64,000 nucleotides of DNA from Talpa occidentalis (Eukaryota; Chordata; Mammalia; Eulipotyphla; Talpidae), in the NCBI RefSeq assembly GCF_014898055.3, contig NW_023601104.1:46001199-46065198 (forward strand), written 5' to 3'. The notes under the pieces are model-generated. The model did not search any database. It had not been told where the DNA came from and worked only from the letters and a program-made list of their open reading frames with translations. Below are positions 33,090 through 44,489 of the stretch, piece after piece (position 1 is the stretch's first letter; each line of letters starts with the position of its first letter). Both the position numbers and the translations under genes were made by a program.

Positions 33090-33245
33090 CTTAGTACATA
33101 CAGAGCTTCTAATTCTTGTAAAGAGTAGGGAAAATATTATCTCTGCTCAGACAAATGAGGAAACTGGTGATCAGAGAAAATGATAAATGGGAACAACTAA
33201 TAAATGGGAAAGCAAGGATTTTTATCCTGATGACTTAGCCTCCAA
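33090..33245 (+). mobile_element. MIR
   Basis: Sense MIR core: AAAATATTATCTCTGCTCAG, ACAAATGAGGAAACTGGTGA, TCAGAGAAAATGATAAATGG, then GGAAAGCAAGGATTTTTATCC. Confidence 0.65.
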
Positions 33246-33340
33246 AATTCGTATATTTCAACTATGATTTTAGTTAGAAAGTAAGAATTCTAAGTCATTT
33301 CCTATTTATTTTCTGTTTTTTTTAATGTTGTGTTATATTT

Positions 33341-33365
33341 TGTGTGTGTGTGTGTGTGTGTGTGT
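33341..33365. repeat. (TG)12 microsatellite
   Basis: Twelve uninterrupted TG units, followed by TATGAG. Confidence 0.95.
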
Positions 33366-34348
33366 ATGAGGTGGGGAGAGGAAAAAGAGAGAAGTACTAC
33401 AACATATTTGAAGCTAAAATTACGGATTGTTTAGATCTCCTTTTTTTCATGTATAAAATACAAAGAAGAAACCAAAAGATGTTACCTGGCACATATCAAT
33501 CTGGATTATACAGATCAATCTATCATCAAGTTCTGTTGCCTGTTAGAAACCCACTCAAAGTGTCTGCCAAGAAAACTTCCTGTGAATAAATAACTTCAAG
33601 TTACCAGAAAATTTTATTCTTTGCCTCAGATTTTTATCAGTCTTGGTGGTATTGTCTTCGGTGAAAAAAAAAATTGTCATTTATGGATCTCCCATATTAA
33701 CAAGAGTATGCTTTAAATTACTATTTTAGTTTTGTTAATATTACTTCAAAAATCAAAACCAGGTTAATCAACTAATAGTTAGCTATGATCCTTTCCATAT
33801 GATCTTTTCTTTGCAGACATATCTCAGCTTCTGCAAAATGATTTTCCAATCTAAGTCTAAGTTAAGAACATCTTAACTACGTGACTTTCCTTTAGGAAAG
33901 GCTGATTAAATAAATAGCAAATTCCCTACATTTTCCCCCAAATTAAATAGCTATATTTTATTTGTAGATGTCAGGACAGTGACTAACATATACTAGTGGC
34001 CCAAGACACTGTTCATTGTACAAGCAAATGGAATATTAATTTAATGTAAATAAAACCATCTTTTTCCCAGTAAGGAAGAATACTGGAAAATTACATTTTT
34101 CATATCCTAAGAAGTTTATCCTCTATATGATGTATCTGATAACTGTTAAGATTACTTTATTTGCCCGATATATCACTTCACCTCTATAATCAATACCAGT
34201 TCCTTTTGCAATAGCCTATATTAATAGGTCTGAAAAAAGTCTTTTACTTTTGACCCATGAAGGCAATTCTTTAAAATAATCTCTGAAATTATTAATACTT
34301 AAGAAGAGATCAAGTAGTATGACATCATCAATAAATATTTTGGATTCT
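33366..34348. other. Unique AT-rich sequence
   Basis: No gene or recognised element. Confidence 0.45.
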
Positions 34349-34360
34349 CTATATATGTAT

Positions 34361-34583
34361 TTCTTTTTGTAAAGATTTATTTAAGCATTATTTATGCATA
34401 CAAGAACTGGGGTGTAGGCCAGAGGTGGGGGGGTGAGAGGATTCACCAGAGACAGACTGGGGAGCAGAAGGCAAGACAGGAGAGGTCTGCTGTGCCATTT
34501 GGCTCAGCTCCCTGGCTGGGGATCGAACTTATGAAGTGGCTTGATAGAGCTAAGACCTTTATCCCTGAGCCACCAGGGATGCC
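34361..34583 (-). mobile_element. tRNA-derived SINE (B), shortened
   Basis: B-type minus copy (TATGCATACAAGAACTGGGG tail) missing about 40 bp from the middle of the body. Head CACCAGGGATGCCC at the right. Near-repeat flanks CTATATATGTAT / CTATATATATAA support a target-site duplication. Confidence 0.93.
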
Positions 34584-34599
34584 CTATATATATAATTCT

Positions 34600-35419
34600 A
34601 AGTGGGAAACTTTTTCCATATAAATGAGGAAGGAATAAGAAAGTAAGATTTTTTACTGTAAAAATAAGACTTTTGTAATATTTATTGGGATGAGACTCTC
34701 AGCCCAGAGACAGGATTGTTAAATTACAGGATTTAGGTAATTAGGAGTTAGAAAACCTTGAGAGTACATATAATATGCACATAAAATATGTAATATATTA
34801 TCATATTACACGTTATAGACATATAGTTATCTAACATCTCCTCACCACCACACTCATCTTTGACATTTATTTAGAACAGGATGAAATTGGGAGATTTGGT
34901 GGCTTTGGTTTCTAAAAAATCTCATAATCTCTCATTCTGAGCTGGACTTGAACAATTTTAGATTCATATAGCCTATCGTAAACTATGTCCAAAAATATCT
35001 CCTAAAATTCTTGTAATTGATATTTCATTGTTTTTTCCTTTACATTGTCTTAGAAACTAAGTGGGTGCAATGACTACTGGGGTGCTACATCCTGGAGAAT
35101 TAACTCTCCATGACTTTCATGTACTTTTCTTCTAAGTTTCTTCTATGTCTAGGACATTCTTTAGATTGATTCCCACTTAGCTACAGACAATAATCAATCC
35201 CCTTTTTTTGTCTACTTCTTCCTAATCTTCATTTCCTAACAAAAGAAGTCTAGAAAGCCAATAAACCTCACTGTTAGAAGAAAATGAATGCTTAAGATAT
35301 ATTTTATCTAGAATGAGTAGGGCTTAACCCAACTGCTACCACATTGGTTACATGGCATATATAGACCAATATAACATAAGGAGGATGAAATTAATTCTGT
35401 CCCTTAAGAAGACTTTGTA
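34600..35419. other. Unique sequence
   Basis: No gene or named element is recognised. Confidence 0.45.
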
Positions 35420-35645
35420 AGAACTGTTCCTTCTACCTGAAGTCATTCTATTCCTTGTACACTTGGTGATGTCCGAAACACCCTTCAGCATCCAGTTCAT
35501 ACCAGTCGCTTTTGCAGCCTCTACTGGCCCTCCTTCACACCCATTAATAGCTATTGTCTTCTTGGTGCTATAATCATTCTTTATATACGTGTTATATATG
35601 TCTGTTTTCCCTAATTAGCTTTGAACATTCTGTTGAAAGAATCAT
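35420..35645 (+). mobile_element. L2 fragment
   Basis: Sense LINE-2 3' region, eroded: TGAAGTCATTCTATTCCTTG, TCTACTGGCCCTCCTTCACA, GGTGCTATAATCATTCTTTA and ATGTCTGTTTTCCC. Confidence 0.6.
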
Positions 35646-35658
35646 ATTTTTCATCTTT

Positions 35659-35923
35659 TTTTTTTTTTTTTAAGATGTATTTATTTATTTATACAAGCAC
35701 TGGGTACAGTTAGAAGCGCGGGAGGGTGAGAGAATTCACCGGAGCCAGAGCGGGGAACAGGCAGATGGACTAAATACACTGCTGAGGGGAGCAGTGGGCA
35801 TGGCTGGAGAGGTCTGTACGCCATGTGGAACCCTCGCCTGGTGGCTGGGGATCGAACCGGCACTGCAGAGGCTGCAGGCAGCTCGCAGCCCAGTGCTCAA
35901 GTGCTGTGCCACCAGGAGAGGCC
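35659..35923 (-). mobile_element. tRNA-derived SINE (A)
   Basis: Full-length A-type minus copy. B box in reverse GGGATCGAACCGG is intact; the A-box side is mutated (GTGCTGTGCCACC). The flanks CATATTTTTCATCTTT (35643-35658) and CATATTTTTATCTTT (35924-35938) differ by one base. Confidence 0.96.
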
Positions 35924-36018
35924 CATATTTTTATCTTTATTAAATAGATGTTTCTGAAAGCAAATGTGAACAGAATGAACAGAAGGAAATACAGAGGAAG
36001 AAGGGAAAGCGAAGGAAT

Positions 36019-36060
36019 GAAAGAGAAAGAAAGGAAGGAAGAGAGGAGGGAGGGAAGGAG
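36019..36060 (+). repeat. 42-bp pure purine tract
   Basis: An uninterrupted A/G run (GAAAGAGAAAGAAAGGAAGG...) inside a longer purine-rich segment from about 35978. GGAAGGAAG parts are mirror-symmetric, the arrangement that favours triplex DNA. Confidence 0.9.
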
Positions 36061-36234
36061 TCGAACATATTTTGGATTTGGGTTTGAACACTGTGTTTTC
36101 TTTTTGCTGGACTTCACATTTTTTTTTTAATGTTTGTCTCTGTAACCACAGCAATGAATTTAAACTCTGGAAAAGAAATATCCAAAAGTTTCACCCATTT
36201 GCTCTGATTTTAATTTGCTGATTAAGAATTATTA

Positions 36235-37333
36235 GGGGCCTCCATGGTGGTGCAAGTGGTTAAGATGCAACCTATGTGTTTATCTTTTTTGATTGCTGAG
36301 TAATATTCCATGGTGTATCTGTACCACATCTTCTTGATCCAGTCATCTATTTTTGGGCATTTGGGTTGTTTCCAAAGCTTAGCTATTGTAAATAGTGCTG
36401 CTATGAACATAGGGGTGCAGGTGCTCTTTGGAATTGATGTTTCAGTGTCCTTTGGGTAAATAACTAGGAGTGGAATTGCTGGATCATATGGAAGCTCTAT
36501 GTTTAGTAGGTCCAGAAATCTCCACACAGCTCTCCATAGTGGTTGGACCAGTTTGCACTCCCACCAACAGTGCAGGAGAGTTCCTTTTTCTCCACAACCT
36601 CGCCAACATTTGTTGTTGCTAGTTTTTTTAATATGTGCCATTCTCACTGGTGTAAGATGGTATCTCATGGTAGTTTTGATTTGCATTTCCCTGATTACAA
36701 GTGATATTGAACATTTTTTCATATGCCCATTGGCCATTTGCATTTAATCAGCATTCAAAAAAGATAAACACATGCAATTTGCAGCAACATGGATGGCATT
36801 GGAAGGGATCATGCTTAGCGAAATAAGCCAGAAAGAAAAAGAAAAATACCGGACGGTCTCACTCATAGCAGGAATCTAGAAAACTTAAATAAGGGACCAG
36901 GAAAAAGAATAACTATAAAAAAGAAAATATCAAAGTCAACAAATGACTATGAACAAGAGACACTCTGTGGGGGGCGGGGAAAGGAGGGCTTGTGGTAAAA
37001 ATAAGGGGGTTGTAATTGTATGGGGCATATAAAAATAAAATTTAAATTAAAAAATAAATAAAATTAAAAAAAAGAAGGAAAAAAAAAATAAGATGCAACC
37101 TATGAAGCTAACTTCAGCCACCTCACCATGAGTTTGATCCCTGGCCAGGGAGCTACCCACATGGCCGAGCAGACCTGTCCTGACTCACCCACTGCTCCCC
37201 TCAGCAGTGTATTTCAGTCAATCTGCCTGTTCTGTTCCCCACTCTGTCTCTGGTGGATCCTCTCACTGCCCGCACTTCTGGCCTGTACCCCCCCATTCTT
37301 GTGTGCATAAATAAATACATCTTTTTCAAAAAA
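36235..37333 (+). mobile_element. tRNA-derived SINE (B) split by an L1
   Basis: The SINE head and first 42 bp lie at 36235-36276, and the rest at 37105-37333 (GAAGCTAACTTCAGCCACCT through ATGCATAAATAAATACATC). The break carries a 16-bp duplication of SINE sequence, TAAGATGCAACCTATG (36261-36276 and 37089-37104). The SINE was therefore in place before the L1. Confidence 0.95.
36277..37088 (+). mobile_element. L1 3' end with 5' inversion, inserted in a SINE
   Basis: From about 36750 the + strand carries the L1 end (CATGCAATTTGCAGCAACAT, GGGACCAGGAAAAAGAATAA, GGGGTTGTAATTGTATGGGG, A-rich tail). Positions 36277-36748 are the adjoining upstream ORF2 part in reverse. On the minus strand 36743-36280 encodes an open ORF2 C-terminus with '[20 protein letters not shown]', '[10 protein letters not shown]' and '[20 protein letters not shown]'. 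AAAAAAGATAAACA appears at both sides of the switch. The open frame (173 codons including read-through into the SINE) suggests modest age. It lacks the RT and endonuclease domains and is inactive. Confidence 0.93.
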
Positions 37334-38844
37334 GATAATTATCAGAGCTAAAAACAAAAAGACATAAAATCTCCCTCCCCACCTTTTTTCCCCTTATGAT
37401 AGCCTTTATATTTTGATGAATAATGTCAACACTAAAAAATATTAGGTAAATTTAAACAAAGTTTGTTTCATTATAAACTTGTAATGACAAATTTGAAAAG
37501 GTAAAAATAGCTCAACACATTTGGTTGGAATAAAAATGATGCTTTATGTATATGAGAAACTTATATGGTAAAGTTTATTCTTCCCATTTGGATATTTGAC
37601 CTACCAGAAATTTTGAAATAGTGGTTATAATGACTAAGGCATTAATTATTGGTACAGTCACAAGGAATATGAATCTTTGTTCTTCCATTTGTCTACCCAT
37701 CCACCTATTTACAATATATGAATAAAGATTCTCTCCTTTGTAGGTACCCTCATTTTGTTCCAACTTCCAAGTGTGCCAGAACTCTTAAGTCAGACTTTTC
37801 TCTATCCAGCTCATTAGGCTGCCACCTCAAACCAGTTACAGCTCAAATTATAAAACAATGAAATGTTACTCATCTTAAAGCCAAAAGACTAATATCATAA
37901 TGAACATTTCAAGTGGCCCATATTTAAGACATTCACAAACTTTTAATGATTATGCAGATTTTTCTAATAATTTCATTTTACTGTAAAATTTATATTCTGC
38001 TTATACTTTCATTAAGTTTATCATTCAGTATGTACTTTTCTTCAAACTAGTAATGTTACTATCTGTTTCTACTTAATATGTGAAAATATTACAAAAAAAT
38101 ACTGAACTAGAGAAAGTCATGGTATAAAAGAGAATCTTGGCAGTTACCCAGTTTATTTGATTACTCTGGGATACCGGTCTGTATAATCTAATCTCCAGTC
38201 TTATTTTTTTATACCTGATTTATATGGTTCAATCATCTGCTAATTCTTAAATTGATAATCACCTTTTATTTTAAAGCAAGAAAGGTCTTCAGAGTACTGG
38301 GTTTCATTTTTATGAAGATAAACTGATAATTTATAATGTTTAAATAGTGGCAAAATCAGGAAGGTGTCATGAAAGAATCCAAGCCCTGACGAAGTTATTA
38401 ACAATTCAGCTTTTCCAATACATGTGGAAATATTAATTCTACATCCTAAGATAATTTTAGAGATGTGCTTCATAATATGAAAACATCTTGCCTGCCCACT
38501 CAGGCTGTTGTTTTTAACCCTATCATCTGCTATTGTTAACATAAGCACAGCCCTTTCAGTGGCCCTTAAATAGTTTATTATGTCTGGCAATTTGCAAATA
38601 GTTCAACTAATAAAAACAGAATGAGAAGAAAAAGTGAAAATAAAAGCCATAGAATAGCAACATTTCAAATCATTTAGTAATTCTAAGAAGGAAAAAAATG
38701 AGATTTAAGTTCTAATCTTGAAAACTTACCTATTATACTTACAAAAAGTCACTTTGATTTTGGAGAATACAGTTCATATCTCTGGCCTCAGCTTCCTAAG
38801 GTTTGCTGTGTTTGTACTATAATATATAATCTTTAAAGTTTCTT
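37334..38844. other. Unique AT-rich sequence
   Basis: No gene or recognised repeat. A 116-codon minus opening at 38240-38590 has no known family and no coding support. Confidence 0.4.
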
Positions 38845-39438
38845 ATGGGTCTAAAATTCTTTTTATTTTATGTTGTGTTTTATTATATAACATCATATTT
38901 AACTTCTCATACTACACTGGAAAACCACATTCAGAAAATAATGGGGTTTTGGTTGCTCCTGTCTGTACCTCTTATCCCATCCCCTAAGTTCCCAGTGGAC
39001 ATGGATAACACTTGCAGTCAAAGTTTCAGTGCTGCAACCAGAGGACTTGAGAGACTCCTGTCCCTAGATAGGAGGTTGCTTCCCCAGAAAGACATCCAGA
39101 CGTGTTATCAAGATGGCAACAGAGGAGGTTTCTTGTGTCACATCCAAGGAACACCTAACAGTTATCCAGGACACTATACACAGAGAATCCCACGACTTGG
39201 TGAAAAATTGGTGTACTCCTGGGATACCAGAGACCAGCATAGACTGCACAAAGCAGACAATGAGGACAGTCAGACTTTGTTGAACAGGAGGTTAGCAGAG
39301 AGTAATGGCAGGAAAATAAAATACTGTGGGACAGCTGGCTCAGCCAGGGGGTCTACGGAGGGAAGAGCAAAATGCATGAGACATTTTGCTTATAGATCTC
39401 ACTATTTGGAGATCCATCCACTGTCATCATTATGCTAG
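38845..39438 (+). other. Unassigned 197-codon ORF
   Basis: The longest opening in the window. The first 30 residues are hydrophobic and AT-driven (FFLFYVVFYYITSYL). From about residue 50 the composition is mixed (SAATRGLERLLSLDRRLLPQ, later SWDTRDQHRLHKADNEDSQT) and the DNA is less AT-rich. It contains AAGATGGCAACAGAGGAGG, reminiscent of the start of L1 5' UTRs, so a truncated retroelement is one option. An unknown LTR or pseudogene is another. I see no family domain, splice or promoter evidence. Confidence 0.25.
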
Positions 39439-41790
39439 TCGGTAGAGCCATCTATTCCATGGAAAGGAACTATTCTAGCAACATCTGTACAGCTGCATAG
39501 TAGTCAACTCTGCTCATGAAGCAGAGGCCAGAGCACAGAACAACAGCTCCTTTCAGATTTCAGAAGGGACAGGCTTCAAATTTGCAAGGGTAGACTGGTG
39601 CTCTTAGTAGCCTGCAGAAAAGGTTAAACTAAATAAATGGCATTTCAGTTTCTATGGATAGTTTCTTAAATTTACATACTCTCCTTTAGGAGTTTTTAAT
39701 GTAAAAGTCTAAAATTATGGATAATTTTCAGTTTCAAGTAATAGTGCCTTTTTTACAGCTGAGGAGTAGTACACAGCTAGTACTTTTACTTCCTTTTACT
39801 TTTACTTCTGGTTCTTTTAACATTTACTTTCTTTTTGAGATTTTGGGTTGGGGTTAAGTATAGAATTTATGAATTATAATTGGTGAGAGGGTATTAAAGC
39901 TCAGAATTAAGTGAAGTAAAACACCACAACATTTTTCATTTTTGCAATGTTTTATGTTAAGCACGTCGACGACTGTATATTGATGATCCAAATATACATA
40001 TAAATAGTTTTTTAATTATACATGTGATTGCGCCTTAACTTTACTAATACATTGTTACCATGGAACTGAGAGATTTTAATTTTAAAATATATTTTATCTT
40101 AATTTGCCTTCATTTTATGAATTTTTAAAAACAACACCTACAAGAGAAAAAAATGCCACCTCTCTGGTGACATTTATGTATTTGTATACATACTGATCAT
40201 TCAGACTTTAACATTCTTGCAATAGTGAAGTAAGTTTTCAGCTGTTTAAAGAATTGTCATTTCTAAACGAGATTTAATATTCACCTTTCCTTTCTAATTG
40301 TAAACACTGAAAAATGACTCTGCAGGGTCATATTTTTTCTACACTTTAATGAAAAGGTCTAGTGTTCGGAAATGCTTTCATGCTCAGGTGAACTTATATA
40401 TGACATGTAATTATATGTTCTAACTAGATAGTATCATTTATGAAGGATGATTTACCATTGGACATATTTTTTACTCATTGTTCAAAAGCTCATTTAGTAT
40501 TTTTTGGACCATAATTTTTTGCTTTTGTATTAGCTTTTATGATTAATTTAAGAGCAATTTATAAAACAGAACTTAATATATTTGATGTTCATGAGATCTT
40601 ACAGAAGTGTGACACAGACACTATTGGGTGACAAGCCCACTAAGGCCCCTGCACTTGCCTCTCACCATGGCTTAAATCATTTAAGTGATTTCTCTATTTC
40701 ACTCCAAACATGTGGTGTGAACATAAGGCTGCAAGAGGTTGCTGTTACCTTGCCTTCTGGTCACAGTTGGGAAGATGTCCCTCTCTGATTGAAACTTAAA
40801 GACAGGCTTATTCATTGTTTCTGTTATCTTTATTCTATAAAATTCCCATTTTTCTCCTCCATTCCTTACTGTTGGCACCTTACTCTCTCTAGGAATACAG
40901 TGCTGTCCTTCCTGTTTCTGCCTTTGGCTGCTTTCCCAAAAGGAGAAGATAGAATTAGCACATACTCCCTGAGGAGGACGGGAGGAGACTCAGCAGGGTG
41001 CTTCCTTAGTTCCTTCAACCACTGGCAGGGAGTATTCACAAAGGCACCCCTGGAACCAGCTAACATTGTATTTTGTGATGAGTGGTACCAGTGCCTCTGT
41101 ATTCATGTATAGCCAACCCGAGGGAAATAATACACAAATATTAATTATTTGGAGATAATAATATGTGTACTGCTCTTGATCTGTGTGTACAACTTCCATT
41201 GATATTCTATTAGGAAAACAAAAACACATTCACAGTCACTGTTTGCCCAACTTATTTTTAAAGAAGTGTGGGTGTCTTCCAAGGGGAAAGGTATAAAGAA
41301 TCACTGCTTATTAAAAACACAGGCCTGAGTATAATTTTGATAGTTAAAGTTAGACTCTAGCATGAAGTCTTTTGCATGCTATTACCAGGAAAGAACGCTA
41401 AACTACTACTTCTGTGTAAGCAAAATCTTCAAATTAACTGAGTGAATTTGATTAGGTTTTGCTGATACAATTGGATTTGCACAACAAGAGGAGGTAAGAA
41501 AGTAAGTTCATAAGTTAATTATCCACATTATTAGAGGTCAAATCAAGTGAGGAAAATTTAATGTACTTTTTCCAAGTACATTAAAACTTTAATAAATAAA
41601 CCTAAATAAATGGTGTAGATTATTTTCATTTCATATATTACTTTGTGGGGATAGCTATTTCTAAATACAGCAGTGTCATATGGTTTGTCTCCATTAGCAC
41701 TGGAAGATTCTTCTCCAGAACCTCCCACTAGCCAGATACATACTAGTTGAATTTCACATCTCTCCTTCAGTTCAATTCCACGCTGACACA
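39439..41790. other. Unassigned stretch
   Basis: Positions 40580-41110 are less AT-rich with two + strand openings end to end (40582-40788 and 40789-41112) and TATA-like TCTATAAAATTC at about 40833. The block could be an eroded LTR that I cannot name. The word CACGTCGACG at about 39962 holds rare CpGs. The rest shows nothing. Confidence 0.35.
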
Positions 41791-41799
41791 TCTTCTCTC

Positions 41800-42000
41800 T
41801 AGAGAGAAGAGTGTGGCCTGGTGGTAGCAGCACACATTCTAAGAGCCAGGAATCACTGAGTTCTATTCTAAACACCAGGTTCCTCAGTGACTTAGGCAAG
41901 TCACTTTCTTATCCCTTAGGTTCCAAATCTGTAAAGGAGAGTTGACAATGCAATCATGGTGTGAGTGGTAATTAATGTTAGTAAAGTGTTACCATAATTC
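41800..42000 (+). mobile_element. MIR
   Basis: Sense MIR, fairly complete: GTGTGGCCTGGTGGTAGCAG, GACTTAGGCAAGTCACTTTC, GGTTCCAAATCTGTAAAGGA, GTTGACAATGC. Confidence 0.8.
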
Positions 42001-42314
42001 TAAATATTATTATCATTACTTCAACACAGTTGGTTCATTTGAGCAACCTCCCCTGAATTGAAACGTGCTAGCTGATTTAACTATAAATACATATGGTATA
42101 TGTTTTCTGCAATCAGGTATTTGCCAAAAGTGTTAAAAACTTATAAGTAAATCATAATTCAAAAATTTATTGGAAGGTCATTTATTATTAATTTGGGTTA
42201 TATTTATCTATAGAACAGTGTCAGTAGTTATTTAGGCAAGCCTATAATGGCCTGTCTCTCATGATGTGCATTTGCAACAAAAATATTGGAAACTGATATT
42301 AAATTCATCATATA

Positions 42315-42400
42315 GAGAAATTATTTTGATATTATTTGCTATTTTTGCTATTATTATTTTTGCTATTATTTTTGATATTATTTGTTATTTTTGAAAATAG
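42315..42400. repeat. Imperfect tandem TATTTTTGCTATTAT array
   Basis: Several degenerate copies of a 12-18 bp T-rich unit (GATATTATTTGCTATTTTTG, GCTATTATTTTTG) follow one another. Confidence 0.8.
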
Positions 42401-43064
42401 CAAAAGAAACATGAAGAATTTCACGTTTAGAAATTATGAAGACTATAGGTCAGAAATAATCCAACACTAAGTCTTTCATTTATTAAGAAATAATACTTGA
42501 GTACATCTTCGGTTAAATAATATTACAGGAGCTGGGGACTAGGAGAGAATAAGACTCTATTCTCCAAGTTGGGGGGAACATGAAAAATAGACATACATAA
42601 TATTTCAGATTTACATTAAGTGCTATGAAAAATAATGAAGCAGGATACAGAGGGTAGTTAAGAGTAGGGATGCTGTCTCCATGCTATATTCATAAAAGAT
42701 CTGCAATTAGATGATATTTAATCATGCACCTGAATGAAGCTGGAAAACCAAGCATGTGAATACCTGAAAGTATATCATTTTAGGAACGAGAAAGAGCAAG
42801 TGAAGAGCCCTGCTAGGAATGCATATTTGGCATATTTGAGAAACAGTACAGGGGCTGATATGACTAGAGTATAGTTAATGAAGGATTTGTGGTATTAGAA
42901 ACCAGTGCAGCGGTTAGAGGGTTTGATCATATAGAGTCTTTAGATTATTGTTAAATTCTTCATATTTCATGCCATGTAAAATAGAAAACAAACAGAATAT
43001 TTGAAATTTGGTATTGACCATGGCCTGATTTCTGTTAGTTCTCAACAGAATTGACTGTAAGGGA

Positions 43065-43529
43065 GTATGGCAGGCTGAATAATCATCCCTCATGTCTATG
43101 TTTTGATCTCCAGAACCTGAAAATGTTACTTTATATGTAAAAAGGGACTCTGCAGCTGTGATTCAACTAAGGATTTTGAGTTGAGGATATTATCCTGGTT
43201 TTCTAGGGTAGGCCACTATTAACCATCCTGAAAAAAAGGAAGCAGAGTGGGTTGTAAGCAACACGACCTTGAAAACAAGAAACTGGAGTGATGCAAGGAA
43301 GGGGTCATGAACCGAGGAATGCAGGTGGCTTGTGGAAACCATAAAAGGTAAAGAAATACATTCTTCCTTCAGAGTTTCCAGAAGGAACTAGACCTGATGA
43401 CACCTGAACTCTGGTTATAGTAAGAGTAATTCTAGACTTCTGCCCTATAGAAGAGAGAACATATTTATATTGCATTAAACCACTAATTTTGTGGTCATTT
43501 GTTTCAGCAGCCACAGGAAATGAATACTG
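43065..43529 (+). mobile_element. Solo MaLR-type LTR
   Basis: A solitary long terminal repeat of the MaLR/ERVL-like class: GGCAGGCTGAATAATCATCC, GGACTCTGCAGCTGTGATTC, GATATTATCCTGGTTTTC, CCTGATGACACCTGAACTCT, GGACTTCTGCCC-like block, and GTTTCAGCAGCCACAGGAAA at the right. The 5-bp direct repeat AGGGA flanks it (43060-43064 and 43530-43534), matching the ERVL-class duplication. No internal or coding sequence remains. Subfamily not determined. Confidence 0.75.
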
Positions 43530-43725
43530 AGGGAAAGAGTACAACCTGGAAGGCCGGGTAAGAGGCTGGAGTCTGGGATGGTGATGACTGGTACAAGAAA
43601 GATGTCGGTAGAGGTGATGAAAAGTAAGATTCAGAATCTGTTTTGAACCTCAAAGGACTTGTTGATGATTTGGATAGTGTGTGCAAGAAAAATAAATCAG
43701 AATGACTTTAATTATCTGGGCAGGA

Positions 43726-43986
43726 GGGCCTCCTCGGTGGCGCAGCGGTTGAGTGCTGGGTTGGGAAGCTGCCCGCAGCCTCTGCAGCGCCAGTTCGATC
43801 CTCGGCCCCCTGACAAGGGGCCCACATGGTGCGTGAACCTCTCCTGCCGCCCGCTGCTCCCCTCAGCAGTGTATTTCATTAGTCTGCCTGTTCTGTTCCC
43901 TGCTCTGGTGAGTCCTCTCACCCTCCTGCACTTCTGACTGTACCCAGTGCTTGTATAGATAAATAAACAAATGTTTAAAAAAAAAA
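43726..43986 (+). mobile_element. tRNA-derived SINE (A) in the L2
   Basis: Full-length A copy with a good A box (TGGCGCAGCGG) and near-consensus B box (AGTTCGATCC). The duplication TATCTGGGCAGGAG (43713-43726 and 43987-44000) brackets it. It interrupts the L2 described above. Confidence 0.97.
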
Positions 43987-44071
43987 TATCTGGGCAGGAG
44001 CAACTGGTAGGATAAAACTTCTACTTGCTGAGATGGCAATCAGTGGGGGGGGACAAAAACAAATATTGTTT

Positions 44072-44381
44072 GGGCCTCCCCGGTGGCGCAGCGGTTGAGC
44101 GCTGGATTGTGAAGCTGCCCGCTGCCTCTGCGGCGCCAGTTCGATCCCCGGCTGCTCCCCGGCCACCAGAGGAGGATCCCACATGGTGCGCAGACCTCTC
44201 CTGCCACCCGCTGCTCCCCTCAGCAGTGTACTTCAGTCCTTCTGCCTGCTCTGCTCCCCGCTCTGGCTCTGGTGAATTTTCTCACCCTCCCGCGCTTCTG
44301 ACTATACCCAGTGCATGTATAAACAAAACAAACAAACAAATAAAATAAATAAATAAATAAAAACATGCCTCTATAAAAAAA
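44072..44381 (+). mobile_element. Young SINE (A2) with extended tail
   Basis: Full-length A2 copy: perfect A box (44084-44094), B box AGTTCGATCCC, the A2 segment GGCTGCTCCCCGGCCACC, and a tail of AAAC/ATAA repeats followed by AAACATGCCTCTATAAAAAA. The flanks carry a perfect 17-bp duplication AAAAACAAATATTGTTT (44055-44071 and 44382-44398). This is one of the youngest-looking insertions in the window. Confidence 0.97.
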
Positions 44382-44489
44382 AAAAACAAATATTGTTTGA
44401 GTTACATATTAAATTCCATGCATCATTCTAGGGCTGAAGAAATAAAGATATCCGCACCTTCACAAACTTACAAAGCAGTATAGCGTCTT

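Larger units (their letters stand above)
42460..44054 (-). mobile_element. Long L2 copy, broken by an LTR and a SINE
   Basis: Three collinear pieces of one inverted LINE-2. Piece 1 (42460-43064) has AGGAGCTGGGGACTAGGAGA, AAGTGCTATGAAAAATAATG and the TCATATAGAGTCTTTAGATT block. Piece 2 (43530-43725) has GGTGATGACTGGTACAAGAA and GATGATTTGGATAGTGTG. Piece 3 (44001-44054) has CAACTGGTAGGATAAAACTT and TGAGATGGCAATC. Across the LTR the consensus continues without loss. Confidence 0.8.

Noticed and set aside
35897..36154. Overlapping minus ORFs rich in Ser/Pro/Leu/Phe
   Set aside because: They translate the antisense of the purine tract (a polypyrimidine strand), which opens long frames of low complexity by composition alone.
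36222..36743. 173-codon minus ORF with recognisable protein sequence
   Set aside because: It is the C-terminal end of L1 ORF2 in an inverted, truncated L1, reading on into a SINE. It lacks endonuclease and reverse transcriptase domains, so it is not a gene.
40582..41112. Two + strand ORFs end to end (68 and 107 codons)
   Set aside because: No domain, no shared frame, and no splice or promoter signal strong enough. More likely an eroded LTR or chance.
43065..43529. Possible full endogenous retrovirus
   Set aside because: Only one LTR is present, with a 5-bp duplication on both sides and L2 sequence continuing directly. There is no internal region or coding sequence.
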